A DNA stretch of 64,000 nt from Fodinicurvata fenggangensis DSM 21160 (GCF_000686045.1 NZ_JMLV01000001.1:496001-560000), one strand, 5' to 3'; positions 17,968-27,228 are shown, counted from the stretch's first letter. Program-made: numbers and translations. The notes: a model not told the origin generated them from the sequence alone.

Positions 17968-18142
17968 ATCAACCGTTTTGCGTCTCTCTTCAGCTAAATC
18001 ATGTTAGACAGACGCGCGCCCGGCACACAACGTCAAAAAAAGTGAACCCGGCGCACCATACTTGCTCCAAGCATAGCCCTATTCGTCTATCCAAACAATT
18101 AACGTGGTTCTTGAATCCAATCTGTGAAGAGCTGTAACTCGA

Positions 18143-18808
18143 TCAGCTATCGTCGTCCTTCTGATCCTCAGCCTTCTTGTTCTCGGCTTCCTGCGGCACT
18201 TCCCGCTTGGAGACCACATCGTCTATGATACCGAAATCCTTGGATTCTTCAGCGGTCATGAAGCGATCGCGTTCCATGGCCTGTTCCACCGTTTCCAGGG
18301 GCTGCCCGGTATGGTCGGCATAGATCTGATTCAAGCGCGCCCGGACCGCCAGGATCTCCTTGGCGTGAATCTCGATATCCGTGGCCTGCCCCTGGAAGCC
18401 GCCGGAGGGCTGATGAATCATGATCTTCGAATTCGGCAAGGCGAATCGTTTCCCGGGGGCACCCGCCGTCAAGAGCAGGGAGCCGGCCGAAGCCGCCTGA
18501 CCAACGCAGACCGTGGAAATGTCCGGGCGGATGTACTGCATGGTGTCATACATGGCCAGGCCCGAGGACACGACACCTCCCGGCGAATTTATGTAGATCG
18601 CGATATCCTTGGTCGGATTCTCGGATTCGAGGAATAGCAGCTGCGCGCAGACCAGGGTGGACACGGCGTCATTGATCGGCCCCGTCACGAAGATGATCCG
18701 CTCTTTCAGCAGCCGGGAATAGATGTCGAAGGCGCGTTCCCCGCGGTTTGTCTGCTCGACAACCATGGGAACCAGCGTGTTCATGTAAATATCCTGAGGG
18801 TCGCTCAT
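18143..18808 (-). CDS. clpP: ClpP, proteolytic subunit of Clp proteases
   Basis: This is the serine peptidase barrel that partners with ClpX (and ClpA). The 221-residue protein carries the complete catalytic triad: Ser107 in GQAASAGS, His132 in MIHQPSGG and Asp181 in [17 protein letters not shown] forms the oxyanion region. A charged C-terminal tail ([11 protein letters not shown]) extends about 10-15 residues beyond the usual end. It lies between tig and clpX; the 117-bp gap from tig contains a hairpin. Confidence 0.97.
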   Translation of the reverse strand: MSDPQDIYMNTLVPMVVEQTNRGERAFDIYSRLLKERIIFVTGPINDAVSTLVCAQLLFLESENPTKDIAIYINSPGGVVSSGLAMYDTMQYIRPDISTVCVGQAASAGSLLLTAGAPGKRFALPNSKIMIHQPSGGFQGQATDIEIHAKEILAVRARLNQIYADHTGQPLETVEQAMERDRFMTAEESKDFGIIDDVVSKREVPQEAENKKAEDQKDDDS

Positions 18809-18866
18809 CGCTTCAGCACCTTCCGGTCAAATGCTTAAAATCTTGCCAACTGTAGTGCGACGAATT

Positions 18867-18904
18867 GGGGAGGCTGCACCACAGCGATGCAAGCCTCCCC
18901 TTTT
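18867..18904. terminator. Hairpin between tig and clpP, terminator-like on the plus strand
   Basis: A 9-bp arm pair GGGGAGGCT / AGCCTCCCC (extended by GCA/TGC with a bulge) is followed on the plus strand by TTTT, but on the minus strand, the direction of tig and clpP, only by AATTCG. It could attenuate tig-to-clpP read-through, mark a processing site, or stop antisense transcription into tig. Confidence 0.45.
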
Positions 18905-18925
18905 GCGCCGGTCATTTCAAGCGCT

Positions 18926-20593
18926 TCACGCGCTTTCGGATGACGTCTTCTTGCTCGAACTGGATTTGCTGCTCGAAGCCTTGGAGGCGGTGGATTTGGA
19001 AGAAGAGGCCTTGCTGCCCGCGGCCTTGCTTGTCCCAGTTCCCGCCTTGGAGGCTGTCGATTTGGCAGCTGTGCTCTTCTTCGAAGTCGAGGCCGACTTC
19101 TTGGTCGTGGTGGCTGCTTCGCCCTCGCCTTCGGATTCATCCTTCTTCGTGGACTTCGACTTGGTGGACGCGGCTTTCTTGGCCGTTCCCGAAGATGCGC
19201 TCTTCTTGCCAGAGGATGAATCGCTCTTGGATTTCGTTGCCTTGGCTTTCTCTGTCTTTTCAGGCGAGTCCTGACTGTCGAACTCCTCGCGAAGCTCGTC
19301 CGGCGTCACGCTGCGCTCCGCCACCTCGGCCTGGTCCAGTATATGATCGACCACCTTCTCTTCCAGAAGCGGACCACGCAGGTTTGCAACGGACTGCGGG
19401 TTCTTCTGGTAGTGCTCGAAAACTTCCTGTTCACGACCCGGATACCGCTGGGCTTCCTGGATCAGGGCCTGTTGCAACTCTTCCTGGGCCACGTCGATCT
19501 CGTTCAGGCGCCCGACTTCCGAGAGCAACAGGCCGAGGCGAACGCGGCGCTCGGCAATCGCCCGATATTCGCTCTTGAGCGTTTCCTCGTCCTTCTCGGC
19601 GTCCTCTGGATCCAGGTTGCCGGCTTCCTTGTCCTGCTGCAGTCGGTTCCAGATGGCCTCGAACTCCATATCGACCAGGCCGTCCGGCACCTCGAAATCA
19701 TGACGATCGGCCAATTCATCCAGAAGCTGGCGCTTGACCAGAGTACGGGACAGAGACTGATATTCACCGCCCAGATGCTCACGCAACTTGGACTTCAGGT
19801 CTTCCAGGTCCTCTGCGCCATAGCTCTTGGCCAGTTCATCATCGATGTCGGCCGGCGTTGCGTTGAGGATATCCTTGACCTTGACCTGGAACACGGCTTC
19901 CTGGCCAGCCAGCTTCTCGTTGCCGTAGGCCTCCGGGAAGGTCACCTTGACCTCGGCCTCGTCCCCCTTGTTCTTGCCGATCAGCTGGTCCTCGAAGTCG
20001 CCGACAAAGGCGTTGCTTCCAAGCTCCAGATGATGGTCCTCGGCCTCCATGCCGGGCAGGCTCTCACCGTTCACCGACCCCTTGAAGTCAATGACCAGAA
20101 CATCGCCTGACTGTGCGGGGCGCTCCTCGCTCAGGGGCTCGGTCTTCTTCTGCTGCTCGGCCAGACGCTGCAGGGCTTCGTCGATCTCGTTATCCGGGAT
20201 ATCGACCTTCAAGCGCTCCAGCGAAATCTTCGTGAAATCGGCAGGCTCGATCTCGGGCATCACTTCCAGCTTGATGCTGTATTCGAGATCCTGGCCCTCG
20301 TCATAGGAGGTGATCTCGATCTGCGGCTGCATGGCCGGCCGCAGGTTGCGCTCCGTTATGGCCTGCTGAGAGGAATCATTGACCGCTTTCTCGAGCACCT
20401 CGCCCATCACGGCCTGGCCATAACGCTTGCGCAGGAGGCTTTCGGGCACCTTTCCCGGACGGAATCCCGGCAGCTTCACTTCGTCTTTGAGCTGTTCCAG
20501 GCGTGCCTGAACCTTTTCTTCGATATCGGCGGCGCTCAGGACAACCTTGTATTCCCGTTTCAGGCCGTCGGCGCTTGTCTCGGTTACCTGCAT
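18926..20593 (-). CDS. tig: Trigger factor with a 117-residue Ser/Lys/Ala/Thr tail
   Basis: Trigger factor is the ribosome-bound chaperone and peptidyl-prolyl isomerase that meets nascent chains. The N-terminal domain carries the ribosome-docking signature GFRPGKVP at residues 43-50, the FKBP-type domain spans about 150-245 (GDVLVIDFKGSVNGE), and the SurA-like arms run to about residue 438. Ordinary trigger factors end near there (430-450 residues). Here the frame continues with 117 residues made almost only of Ser, Lys, Ala, Thr and Gly, ending SSSSKKTSSESA, reminiscent of histone H1 tails. The first 18 residues of the tail and a DESEGEGE patch are acidic, the rest strongly basic. The gene heads the tig-clpP-clpX-lon cluster and is preceded by tRNA-Leu. 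Confidence 0.95.
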   Translation of the reverse strand: MQVTETSADGLKREYKVVLSAADIEEKVQARLEQLKDEVKLPGFRPGKVPESLLRKRYGQAVMGEVLEKAVNDSSQQAITERNLRPAMQPQIEITSYDEGQDLEYSIKLEVMPEIEPADFTKISLERLKVDIPDNEIDEALQRLAEQQKKTEPLSEERPAQSGDVLVIDFKGSVNGESLPGMEAEDHHLELGSNAFVGDFEDQLIGKNKGDEAEVKVTFPEAYGNEKLAGQEAVFQVKVKDILNATPADIDDELAKSYGAEDLEDLKSKLREHLGGEYQSLSRTLVKRQLLDELADRHDFEVPDGLVDMEFEAIWNRLQQDKEAGNLDPEDAEKDEETLKSEYRAIAERRVRLGLLLSEVGRLNEIDVAQEELQQALIQEAQRYPGREQEVFEHYQKNPQSVANLRGPLLEEKVVDHILDQAEVAERSVTPDELREEFDSQDSPEKTEKAKATKSKSDSSSGKKSASSGTAKKAASTKSKSTKKDESEGEGEAATTTKKSASTSKKSTAAKSTASKAGTGTSKAAGSKASSSKSTASKASSSKSSSSKKTSSESA

Positions 20594-20641
20594 GAAAAAA
20601 GAGGCCTCTTGATGTTATGATGAAAGTTCGACCCAACAGAT

Positions 20642-20726
20642 TGGTGCGGGCGGAGGGATTTGAACCCCCACGGGTCTCCCCACTGGTACCTAAAACCAGC
20701 GCGTCTACCAGTTCCGCCACGCCCGC
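20642..20726 (-). tRNA. tRNA-Leu (TAG)
   Basis: Minus-strand cloverleaf with long variable arm: acceptor GCGGGCG/CGCCCGC, D arm with GGTAGACGC, anticodon stem CTGGT/ACCAG around TTTAGGT (anticodon TAG), variable stem GGGGAGACCC, T loop TTCAAAT, and encoded CCA. It lies 48 bp upstream of tig on the same strand. Confidence 0.96.
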
Positions 20727-20768
20727 CAGGCCAAACCCGGCGGGCTATCCGCCCACCGCGGTCGGCGG

Positions 20769-20798
20769 TCTATAGCACAAGTGTTTTCCTGCGAACAA
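20769..20798 (-). promoter_or_regulatory. Promoter of tRNA-Leu
   Basis: On the minus strand TTGTTC (20793-20798), an 18-bp spacer and TATAGA (20769-20774) precede the tRNA 5' end by about 42 bp. Confidence 0.6.
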
Positions 20799-20817
20799 GG
20801 ACAGCCGCAGAAAGCGA

Positions 20818-23274
20818 TCAAGTCTGGCGATGCCTGGACAACAGGGCCGCTGCACAGGCATCGATCAGGGCAGCTTCGTCCAATCCGTAATACCGATAGA
20901 GATCCTGCAAATCTCCCGATTGCCCGAAATGCTCAACCCCGAGCGCCTGGACACGATGGCCGCGTACGGCCCCCATCCAGCCCAGCGTTGCAGGATGACC
21001 GTCCAGCACCGTGACCAGAGCGGCATCCCGCGCAAGCGGCGCCAGGAGGTCTTCCACATGGGCCGTGGCCTCAGGATGCCCCTGCTGACGGGCCTGCTCG
21101 GCTGCCGACCAATCGGCATTCAGGCGATCCGCAGAGGTCACGCAAAGCAAGCCCGCACCGGGAACATCCTCCTGCACAGCCTCCCAGGCCGATTGTGCTT
21201 GCGGGGCGACGGCGCCACTGAAGACTATTGCCAGTTCCGCGCCCTGGTCCGGCTTCTTCAGCCAGTAGCCGCCCTGAATGATTTCCTCTTCCAGTTCAGG
21301 CGCCATGGTTCGTACCGGCTGCTCGAGGCTGCGCGTTGAAAGGCGCAGGTAAACGGATCCACCGGTTTCGTCGCGAAGCCAACTTTTCGACGCGTCTCCC
21401 TCGGGTGCGACCCCCTGCCCGTCGCGCTGCAGGTAATCGAGTGACCACCGCAAAATCACGGCCAACTCATCGGCAAAAGCCGGCTCGAAACTGGCAAGAC
21501 CATCCTGTGCCATGCCAATCAGCGGTGTGGACACCGATTGATGGGCGCCTCCCTCCGGAGCAAGCGTGATGCCCGAAGGGGTGCCGACAACGATGAAGCG
21601 CGCATCCTGGTAACAGGCATAATTCAGGGAATCGAGGCCGCGCTGGATAAAGGGGTCATAGAGCGTCCCGATCGGGAACAGGCGACTGCCAAACAGGCTG
21701 TGGCTCAAGCCAAGCGCTGCCAGCAGGATGAAGAGATTGTTTTCGGCGATCCCCAATTCCAGGTGCTGGCCCTGGGGTGACATGCCCCAGCGTTGAGCTG
21801 AAACCACCTTCTCTTCGCGGAAGATGTCCTCCCGATCGTGCCGGTCGAAGATTCCGCGACGATTGACCCAGCCACCCAGGTTGGTTGATACGGTCACATC
21901 CGGCGACGTGGTAACGACCCGATCGGCCAGTTCGCTCTCGCTTTTGGCGAGATCGGCCAGGATTTTTCCAAAGCCCTCCTGGGTGGAAAGCTTTTCACCG
22001 GAAACCGCAATTGCATCATCGGGAACCTCCACATAAGGGGCGGAATAGCGCCGGGTGCCGCGCTGATTGAAAGGAACAGCCTCCAGGAAGGCGCGCAGCC
22101 TCTCTTCAGGCATGTACAGGCCGGCAAAGGGGTCCCATTCCTGGCCTTCCGGCACCTCCTGCCTTTGCTGGAAAACGGCCATCTGTTCACTATTCATCAG
22201 GCCGGCATGATTGTCCTTGTGACCGGCGAAGGGCAGTCCATAGCCCTTGATGGTATAGGCGATAAAGCAGGTGGGAAGGTCATCCTTTATCTCGGAGAAA
22301 GCTTCCAACACCGTCTCCAGGTCATGTCCCGCCAGATTCGTCATCAGATCGCATAGGGCGTCGTCATCCAGGGACTCGAGAAGCTCGCGAATTCCCGGCT
22401 CGTCGCCCAGGTCCGCCAGAAGGTGCTGGCGCCAGCCATCCGCTCCCTTGAACACAAGTGCTGAATAGAGCGAATTCGGGCAATCGTCGATCCAGCGGCG
22501 CAGAGCGTCTCCCCCGGGTTTTTGGAAGGCCGCCTCGAGCTTCTTTCCGTATTTCAGGGTCACAACCCGCCAGCCCATGGTCTTGAACAGCTGGTCAATC
22601 TGACCGAAGAGCCGATCCGTCACCACGGAATCAAGGCTTTGACGGTTGTAGTCGATGATCCACCAGACATCGCGGATGTCGTGTTTCCAGCCTTCCAGCA
22701 AGGCTTCGTACACATTGCCTTCGTCCAGCTCCGCATCGCCCACCAAGGCAACCATCCGGCCACGCTCGACCTTTTCAGGAAGCATCTGCTTCATGTCCAG
22801 GTAGTCCTGGACCAGGCTGGCGAAGGAGGTCATGGCAACGCCAAGCCCAACGGATCCGGTGGAAAAATCCACGTCATCGCTGTCCTTGGTGCGCGAGGGA
22901 TAGGACTGCGTCCCGCCAAAACCGCGAAACTTCTTCAGGCTTTCCGTATCCTGGTTGCCCAGCAGGTACTGAATGGCATGGAAAACAGGACTGGCATGGG
23001 GCTTGACGGCAACACGGTCATCCGGCCCAAGCACCTCGAAGTAGAGCGCCGTCATCAGGTTGACCAGGGACGCGCAGGAAGCCTGGTGTCCGCCTACCTT
23101 AAGGCCATCGCGGCTGGGGCGGAGATGATTGGCGTTGTGAATCATCCAGCTGGACAGCCAGAGCACCTTCTGGCTCAGGGCCTCGAGACTGGCCATTCGG
23201 TCCTGGTCCTGGCCGGATGCTATTGAGTTGGATTGACTGGAAAGCGCTCTGCGCTTTGCCGTATCTGCAGACAT
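20818..23274 (-). CDS. AceE-like thiamine diphosphate enzyme (transketolase superfamily)
   Basis: This 818-residue protein belongs to the family of homodimeric pyruvate dehydrogenase E1 (AceE) and transketolase. The ThDP/Mg motif is visible as GDAELDEG followed 26 residues later by IIDYNRQSLD, which is AceE-like. Further AceE-like stretches are NANHLRPSRDGLKVGGHQAS, GIAENNLFILLAALGLSH with the catalytic Glu, and PSGITLAPEGGAHQS. True AceE is about 890 residues and sits beside E2 and E3 genes; this one is shorter and has no such neighbours. Related proteins in alphaproteobacteria are annotated simply as transketolase. Substrate and partner are therefore unknown. An alternative start is the ATG about 26 residues in (MASLEALSQ). 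It is monocistronic, downstream of a small conserved protein. Confidence 0.8.
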   Translation of the reverse strand: MSADTAKRRALSSQSNSIASGQDQDRMASLEALSQKVLWLSSWMIHNANHLRPSRDGLKVGGHQASCASLVNLMTALYFEVLGPDDRVAVKPHASPVFHAIQYLLGNQDTESLKKFRGFGGTQSYPSRTKDSDDVDFSTGSVGLGVAMTSFASLVQDYLDMKQMLPEKVERGRMVALVGDAELDEGNVYEALLEGWKHDIRDVWWIIDYNRQSLDSVVTDRLFGQIDQLFKTMGWRVVTLKYGKKLEAAFQKPGGDALRRWIDDCPNSLYSALVFKGADGWRQHLLADLGDEPGIRELLESLDDDALCDLMTNLAGHDLETVLEAFSEIKDDLPTCFIAYTIKGYGLPFAGHKDNHAGLMNSEQMAVFQQRQEVPEGQEWDPFAGLYMPEERLRAFLEAVPFNQRGTRRYSAPYVEVPDDAIAVSGEKLSTQEGFGKILADLAKSESELADRVVTTSPDVTVSTNLGGWVNRRGIFDRHDREDIFREEKVVSAQRWGMSPQGQHLELGIAENNLFILLAALGLSHSLFGSRLFPIGTLYDPFIQRGLDSLNYACYQDARFIVVGTPSGITLAPEGGAHQSVSTPLIGMAQDGLASFEPAFADELAVILRWSLDYLQRDGQGVAPEGDASKSWLRDETGGSVYLRLSTRSLEQPVRTMAPELEEEIIQGGYWLKKPDQGAELAIVFSGAVAPQAQSAWEAVQEDVPGAGLLCVTSADRLNADWSAAEQARQQGHPEATAHVEDLLAPLARDAALVTVLDGHPATLGWMGAVRGHRVQALGVEHFGQSGDLQDLYRYYGLDEAALIDACAAALLSRHRQT

Positions 23275-23371
23275 GGCCCATACCCTGGATTATGTACTAC
23301 CCAGAATCTACGGGACCACAGCACGCAGCCCTGTGCAAAAGAAATCACGCCCGAAGAGCTTCTCAGGTCTT

Positions 23372-23638
23372 TCAGGCCGTTCCCATCTCGTGGCGCAAAG
23401 GGAAGCGCTCCATGAACGAGGTCATGTTCAGCGTTCGCGAATCCTCGAACCAATCATAGGCTTTCTGCTGAACTTTTACTCGGAAGTGCACATGCTGGAT
23501 ACCCAGCCGGTCAGGCATTACGGAGAGAACACGGGCAGTCTCCACTACACCATTGGCCGGATGCGAACGATAGACACGTCCGGCTTCGATCTCGCTGGCC
23601 TTCAAGCGGCGTGAACTTTTGAAACCCATCAGGCTCAT
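23372..23638 (-). CDS. Conserved small protein of unknown function
   Basis: I do not recognise a named family. The protein has 88 residues and no signal peptide or membrane segment. It reads as a small beta-rich basic domain: LKASEIEAGRVYRSHPANGV, VLSVMPDRLGIQHVHFRVKV, then FEDSRTLNMTSFMERFPL. The layout resembles small regulatory or RNA-binding domains found as single genes in Rhodospirillales. The start at 23638 is set by a perfect AGGAGG eight bases upstream; the longer frame to 23665 begins inside that site. It lies 97 bp upstream of the AceE-like gene and 89 bp downstream of nnr on the same strand. Confidence 0.6.
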   Translation of the reverse strand: MSLMGFKSSRRLKASEIEAGRVYRSHPANGVVETARVLSVMPDRLGIQHVHFRVKVQQKAYDWFEDSRTLNMTSFMERFPLRHEMGTA

Positions 23639-23727
23639 TGTTCGGCCCTCCTGCCTTGTACCCAAGGGGTTGAAACGAAGAGTCTTTCCTCGCTATCAAA
23701 GATGTGCCCGAATTCCTTGAAAAATCG

Positions 23728-25239
23728 TTAATCCCGTCCGTGCAGTCGTAAACGGCGCAGGAGCCTCGGAATGCCCTCGGGGATATCTTCGGATATCAAC
23801 CCCGGTCCGAAGTTGATTGCGACTTCACCTTGTAACCAGACCACCGCCGCAGCAGCCTGAAAGGCATTCATTCCCTGGGCCAACAAACCCACTGCAAGTC
23901 CTGTCAGAACATCTCCGCTGCCCGCTGTCGCCAATTCAGCAGGGGCGTTACTGTTGATGACAGCCCGTCCATCCGGCGCTGCAATCACGGTATCCGGCCC
24001 CTTCAGAACAATGACAGCCCCGGACTCTCTGGCGGCCGTACCGGCTCGAACCAATCTGTTCCCCTCACAATCACCGAACAATCGGCGATATTCGCCATCG
24101 TGCGGCGTCAGGATTGTTGGCTGCACGCGCGTGATCTCGAAAAGGGCTTCGGGCCGATCCGAAAACATGCTGAGGGCATCGGCGTCCAGCACAAGCGGAA
24201 TTCCGGCCCTATGTAGCGCCAAGACCTTGTCCCTGGTTTCTGTTCTCAAGCCCAGGCCTGGTCCGGCACCCGCAGCAGAATAGCGCCCATTCTCGAGAAG
24301 CAGGCTCAGGTCCGCGACAGCATCGCAACTCTGTACAATCAAGCTGGGACTGTCACAGCGATACACCATGGCGGCCTCTGACGATGCCGCAAGACTGACC
24401 AGCCCACTGCCGACTCGCAATGCAGCCCGCGCCGCCAGTCGTGCGGCCCCCGTCATGGTCTCGCCACCAAGTAGCAAGCTGTGCCCCGCATGGTATTTGT
24501 GGCCTTCCAAGCGACGCCATGGCCAGTCCTCAAGCCACAGTTCCGGTCCATTCTCCCAGAGGGTTAGTGAAAAGCGATCAAGCACTCTTTCCGGTATGCC
24601 GATATCGGCAAGGCGAACTTCGCCGCAATGCCCTCGCCCCGGATAAAGCAGGTGTGCAGGCTTCTTGCGGAAGAAAGTGACGGTCAGGTCTGCTTGAAGC
24701 GCGATCGACCCAACGGGTTGGCTGCTGTCTCCCCCGATGCCGCTGGGCACATCAACCGAGACCACGGGCAGGGTCGAACGATTGATGCGCTGTACCAGGT
24801 CTGCGACCTCCCCTTCCAGTGGACGCGACAGCCCGGCCCCAAACAAGGCATCGACCACCAGAGCGGCCTCTTCCAGCCCGGCATCCTTGAGGGGACGTAT
24901 CTCACCCTGCCATTGGCTGGCATGCCATGCTGCATCCGGGGGCAACTTTCCGATCTGTCCCAGGGCCGCGATCTCGACCGGCCAGCCCGCATCCGCAAGG
25001 TGGCGTGCGATGACATAGCCATCGCCTCCGTTGTTTCCAGGACCACAGAGAACAAGGATCGGGCGTGGAGCCCAGCGTTCGAATATCGCCCGACTGACGG
25101 CGGCCCCGGCGTTCTCCATCAGCGCACGAGTGGAGACACCGAACTCCTCCGCCGCCTGATCCGCACGATAAAGCTCGGCGACCGACAGGACACACCTTCG
25201 CTTTGCGCTCTGGGGCAGCACGCTGGACACCTGTTTCAT
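23728..25239 (-). CDS. nnr: Bifunctional NAD(P)H-hydrate epimerase / ADP-dependent NAD(P)H-hydrate dehydratase
   Basis: This enzyme repairs damaged cofactors: the N-terminal YjeF_N domain epimerises NAD(P)HX and the C-terminal ribokinase-like domain dehydrates it back to NAD(P)H at the cost of ADP. In the 503-residue protein the first domain shows LCGPGNNGGDGYVIARHL and VDALFGAGLSRPL; the second shows LTPHDGEYRRLFG and the anion-hole motif AGSGDVLTGL. Length fits the fused bacterial form. I use the ATG at 25239, which follows the upstream stop by 22 bp; an in-frame ATG at 25350 would add 37 basic residues inside the upstream gene. Confidence 0.93.
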   Translation of the reverse strand: MKQVSSVLPQSAKRRCVLSVAELYRADQAAEEFGVSTRALMENAGAAVSRAIFERWAPRPILVLCGPGNNGGDGYVIARHLADAGWPVEIAALGQIGKLPPDAAWHASQWQGEIRPLKDAGLEEAALVVDALFGAGLSRPLEGEVADLVQRINRSTLPVVSVDVPSGIGGDSSQPVGSIALQADLTVTFFRKKPAHLLYPGRGHCGEVRLADIGIPERVLDRFSLTLWENGPELWLEDWPWRRLEGHKYHAGHSLLLGGETMTGAARLAARAALRVGSGLVSLAASSEAAMVYRCDSPSLIVQSCDAVADLSLLLENGRYSAAGAGPGLGLRTETRDKVLALHRAGIPLVLDADALSMFSDRPEALFEITRVQPTILTPHDGEYRRLFGDCEGNRLVRAGTAARESGAVIVLKGPDTVIAAPDGRAVINSNAPAELATAGSGDVLTGLAVGLLAQGMNAFQAAAAVVWLQGEVAINFGPGLISEDIPEGIPRLLRRLRLHGRD

Positions 25240-25261
25240 TGCCTTACAGCCGGATCTCGAA

Positions 25262-26881
25262 TCACTGAACTTCGACCACCCGACAGAAAGCCTCACTGTC
25301 GCGGGATTCGATCGTTGCGCAAACCTCGCGCGCCTTGGCCTGCGTTTCATAGCCCACGGCGAGGACTCTCAGGAAGATTCCGGAGTCTGTTTGAACCTCA
25401 CGGGTTTCATAGGTCAGTTCTGAAAGTAATTCCTGATACTTGCCAACGGCTTCTCCCCAAAGACGACGAGCGCCTTCCGGTGTAGCCATGGAGCCGAGCC
25501 AGAGTGCGTAATCAAACGTTTCATTGTTATCCGGTTGGTCAACCTGACTTTGCTCGGTGCCATTGTTCACACCCTCAGAAGGCTCAGCACTCTCCTGCCC
25601 GGCATCCTGCGCGGTGTCGTTTGCTTCTTTGGACGGTGCATCTGAAGGCCCTGTTGTCCCCTCATCGAAGAGAGGATCTGTGCCCGCTTCCTCCAAGCTG
25701 TCTGTCGAGATTGCGCCAGCCGAGTCCCGCCCTTCGGGAGTGTCCGGTGCTGGCTCCTTGGTCCGGGTCTCTCGTGCTTCCGCGCCCTCACCCACATCGT
25801 CCTGTTCAAGGCGGCTCATTCTTTCCGGGTAGAGCTCCACAGCGCTGGCGACGTTCTCTCCATCCGTCACTGGGGAACTACCGTTTTTTTTTACGTCTTC
25901 ATCTTCACTGTCTTCTTCGGGAAGCTTGTTTGCGGGAAAGAGATTTCGTGCCGTGGTTTCAGCGTCAGGACCGGGAACCTCCTCACCCCCAACGACTTCC
26001 ATTTCGCCGCTTTCACCGTTGTCATTGCTATCCACTGGTTCCGCTTGCTCGCTTTCGACAGCAATGTCCTGCTCATCCGGAGGCGCTTCAGCCTCCTCTG
26101 CTACATCCTCGGTTTTCGCTTCGGGGTCCGGCTCAGGTGCGTTTTCTTCCGTCTGCCCAAGCTCACTTTCCTCCAAGTCCTCTGGATCCGATTCCAGCGT
26201 CGTCTCCGGCTTCCGGCTGCTGACCCCACTCTCCCTGAGTTCCTGCACCTCGCCACTGGCGCGCTCATGACCTTGCGTTTCCGCCAATTCATACCAGTAA
26301 AGCGCATGCGCCCGGTTTTCATCGACACCGACACCAAGCCGATACATTTCGGCAAGTGCGAACTGGGATTCAGCCAGGCCGCTCGATGCCGACCTCTCGA
26401 ACCATTCCGCCGCCTTGGTATGGTCCTGCTCCGTGCCCATCCCTTCATAGTATGCCAGGGCAACATTATACTGAGCCTGCTGGTGTCCGTTCTCCGCGGC
26501 GTCCAGCCAAAGCTGGAACGCCCGTTCCTCGCTTCGGGGCACGCCGTGACCCTGGATGTAGAGCAAGGCCAGGTTGTTCTGGGCATCCGCCAGGCCGGCT
26601 TCCGAAGCCAAGAGGTACCAGTCGGCAGCCTTTGTCAGACTGCGCATGACCCCTTCGCCACCATTCTCGTAAAGCTTTGCCAGTGCATATTGGGCCTGCA
26701 CATCCCCTGCTTCCGCCAAGGGAAGCCAGATCTCTTCCGCCCTGGCGAACTCGTCCGCCTCATAGGCCTCGACGCCAGTCTCGTAGGTTTCTTCGGCCTC
26801 CTGTGCATAGCTGCCTGAGGCCCAGAGCAATAGGAGGGCCGCCGCAGCTGTACGAAGCAGGCCGTGAATCTGAGTGGACAC
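25262..26881 (-). CDS. Exported Sel1-repeat protein with acidic linker and C-terminal SPOR domain
   Basis: This protein of about 539 residues has a signal peptide (LLRTAAAALLLLWASGSYAQ), then about five Sel1-like repeats (for example AQYALAKLYENGGEGV, AQNNLALLYIQGHGVP, AQYNVALAYYEGMGTE, SQFALAEMYRLGVGVD). A long, very acidic, low-complexity middle (about residues 225-455, rich in Glu, Asp, Pro, Ser) follows. The last 75 residues form a SPOR-like domain (DYALWLGSMATPEGARRLW, FLRVLAVGYETQAKAREVC) that should bind denuded glycan at the septum. I set the start at GTG 26881 because GGGGAG stands eight bases before it and the signal peptide follows at once; an ATG at 26944 adds 21 residues. It is co-directional with nnr, with 22 bp between them. 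Confidence 0.75.
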   Translation of the reverse strand: MSTQIHGLLRTAAAALLLLWASGSYAQEAEETYETGVEAYEADEFARAEEIWLPLAEAGDVQAQYALAKLYENGGEGVMRSLTKAADWYLLASEAGLADAQNNLALLYIQGHGVPRSEERAFQLWLDAAENGHQQAQYNVALAYYEGMGTEQDHTKAAEWFERSASSGLAESQFALAEMYRLGVGVDENRAHALYWYELAETQGHERASGEVQELRESGVSSRKPETTLESDPEDLEESELGQTEENAPEPDPEAKTEDVAEEAEAPPDEQDIAVESEQAEPVDSNDNGESGEMEVVGGEEVPGPDAETTARNLFPANKLPEEDSEDEDVKKNGSSPVTDGENVASAVELYPERMSRLEQDDVGEGAEARETRTKEPAPDTPEGRDSAGAISTDSLEEAGTDPLFDEGTTGPSDAPSKEANDTAQDAGQESAEPSEGVNNGTEQSQVDQPDNNETFDYALWLGSMATPEGARRLWGEAVGKYQELLSELTYETREVQTDSGIFLRVLAVGYETQAKAREVCATIESRDSEAFCRVVEVQ

Positions 26882-27115
26882 CCCCGAAACTCCCCATTCT
26901 TGAATCCTGCCCGTGACCTTATCGGCACCTGCTAGTGTCAGCAAGATGAGAGGTTTGGCAGATTCATTTTCCGTGCATCAAGGGAGTGGAGAACCGAAAG
27001 CTGTTCAGGAAAACATGTGACGCGCGCGGACCTGCAGCACAGCAAACTGAATCACTCTTACCGGGAAACCCAATTGCAGCATATTCGGAATGTTAGGAGA
27101 AGATTTTTGGGGGGT

Positions 27116-27192
27116 TGGGGTGGCTGATGGGATTTGAACCCACGGCCTCCAGGACCACAACCTGGCGCTCTAACCAACTGAGCTACAGCCAC
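27116..27192 (-). tRNA. tRNA-His (GTG)
   Basis: Minus-strand cloverleaf: acceptor GTGGCTG/CAGCCAC with a genomic G at -1 (27193), anticodon stem CCAGG/CCTGG around TTGTGGT (anticodon GTG), T loop TTCAAAT, discriminator C and encoded CCA. C73 and G-1 are the tRNA-His identity elements. Confidence 0.96.
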
Positions 27193-27228
27193 CGCCGACC
27201 GCTTCGCGCTACGGCGAAAGGATGAGTG

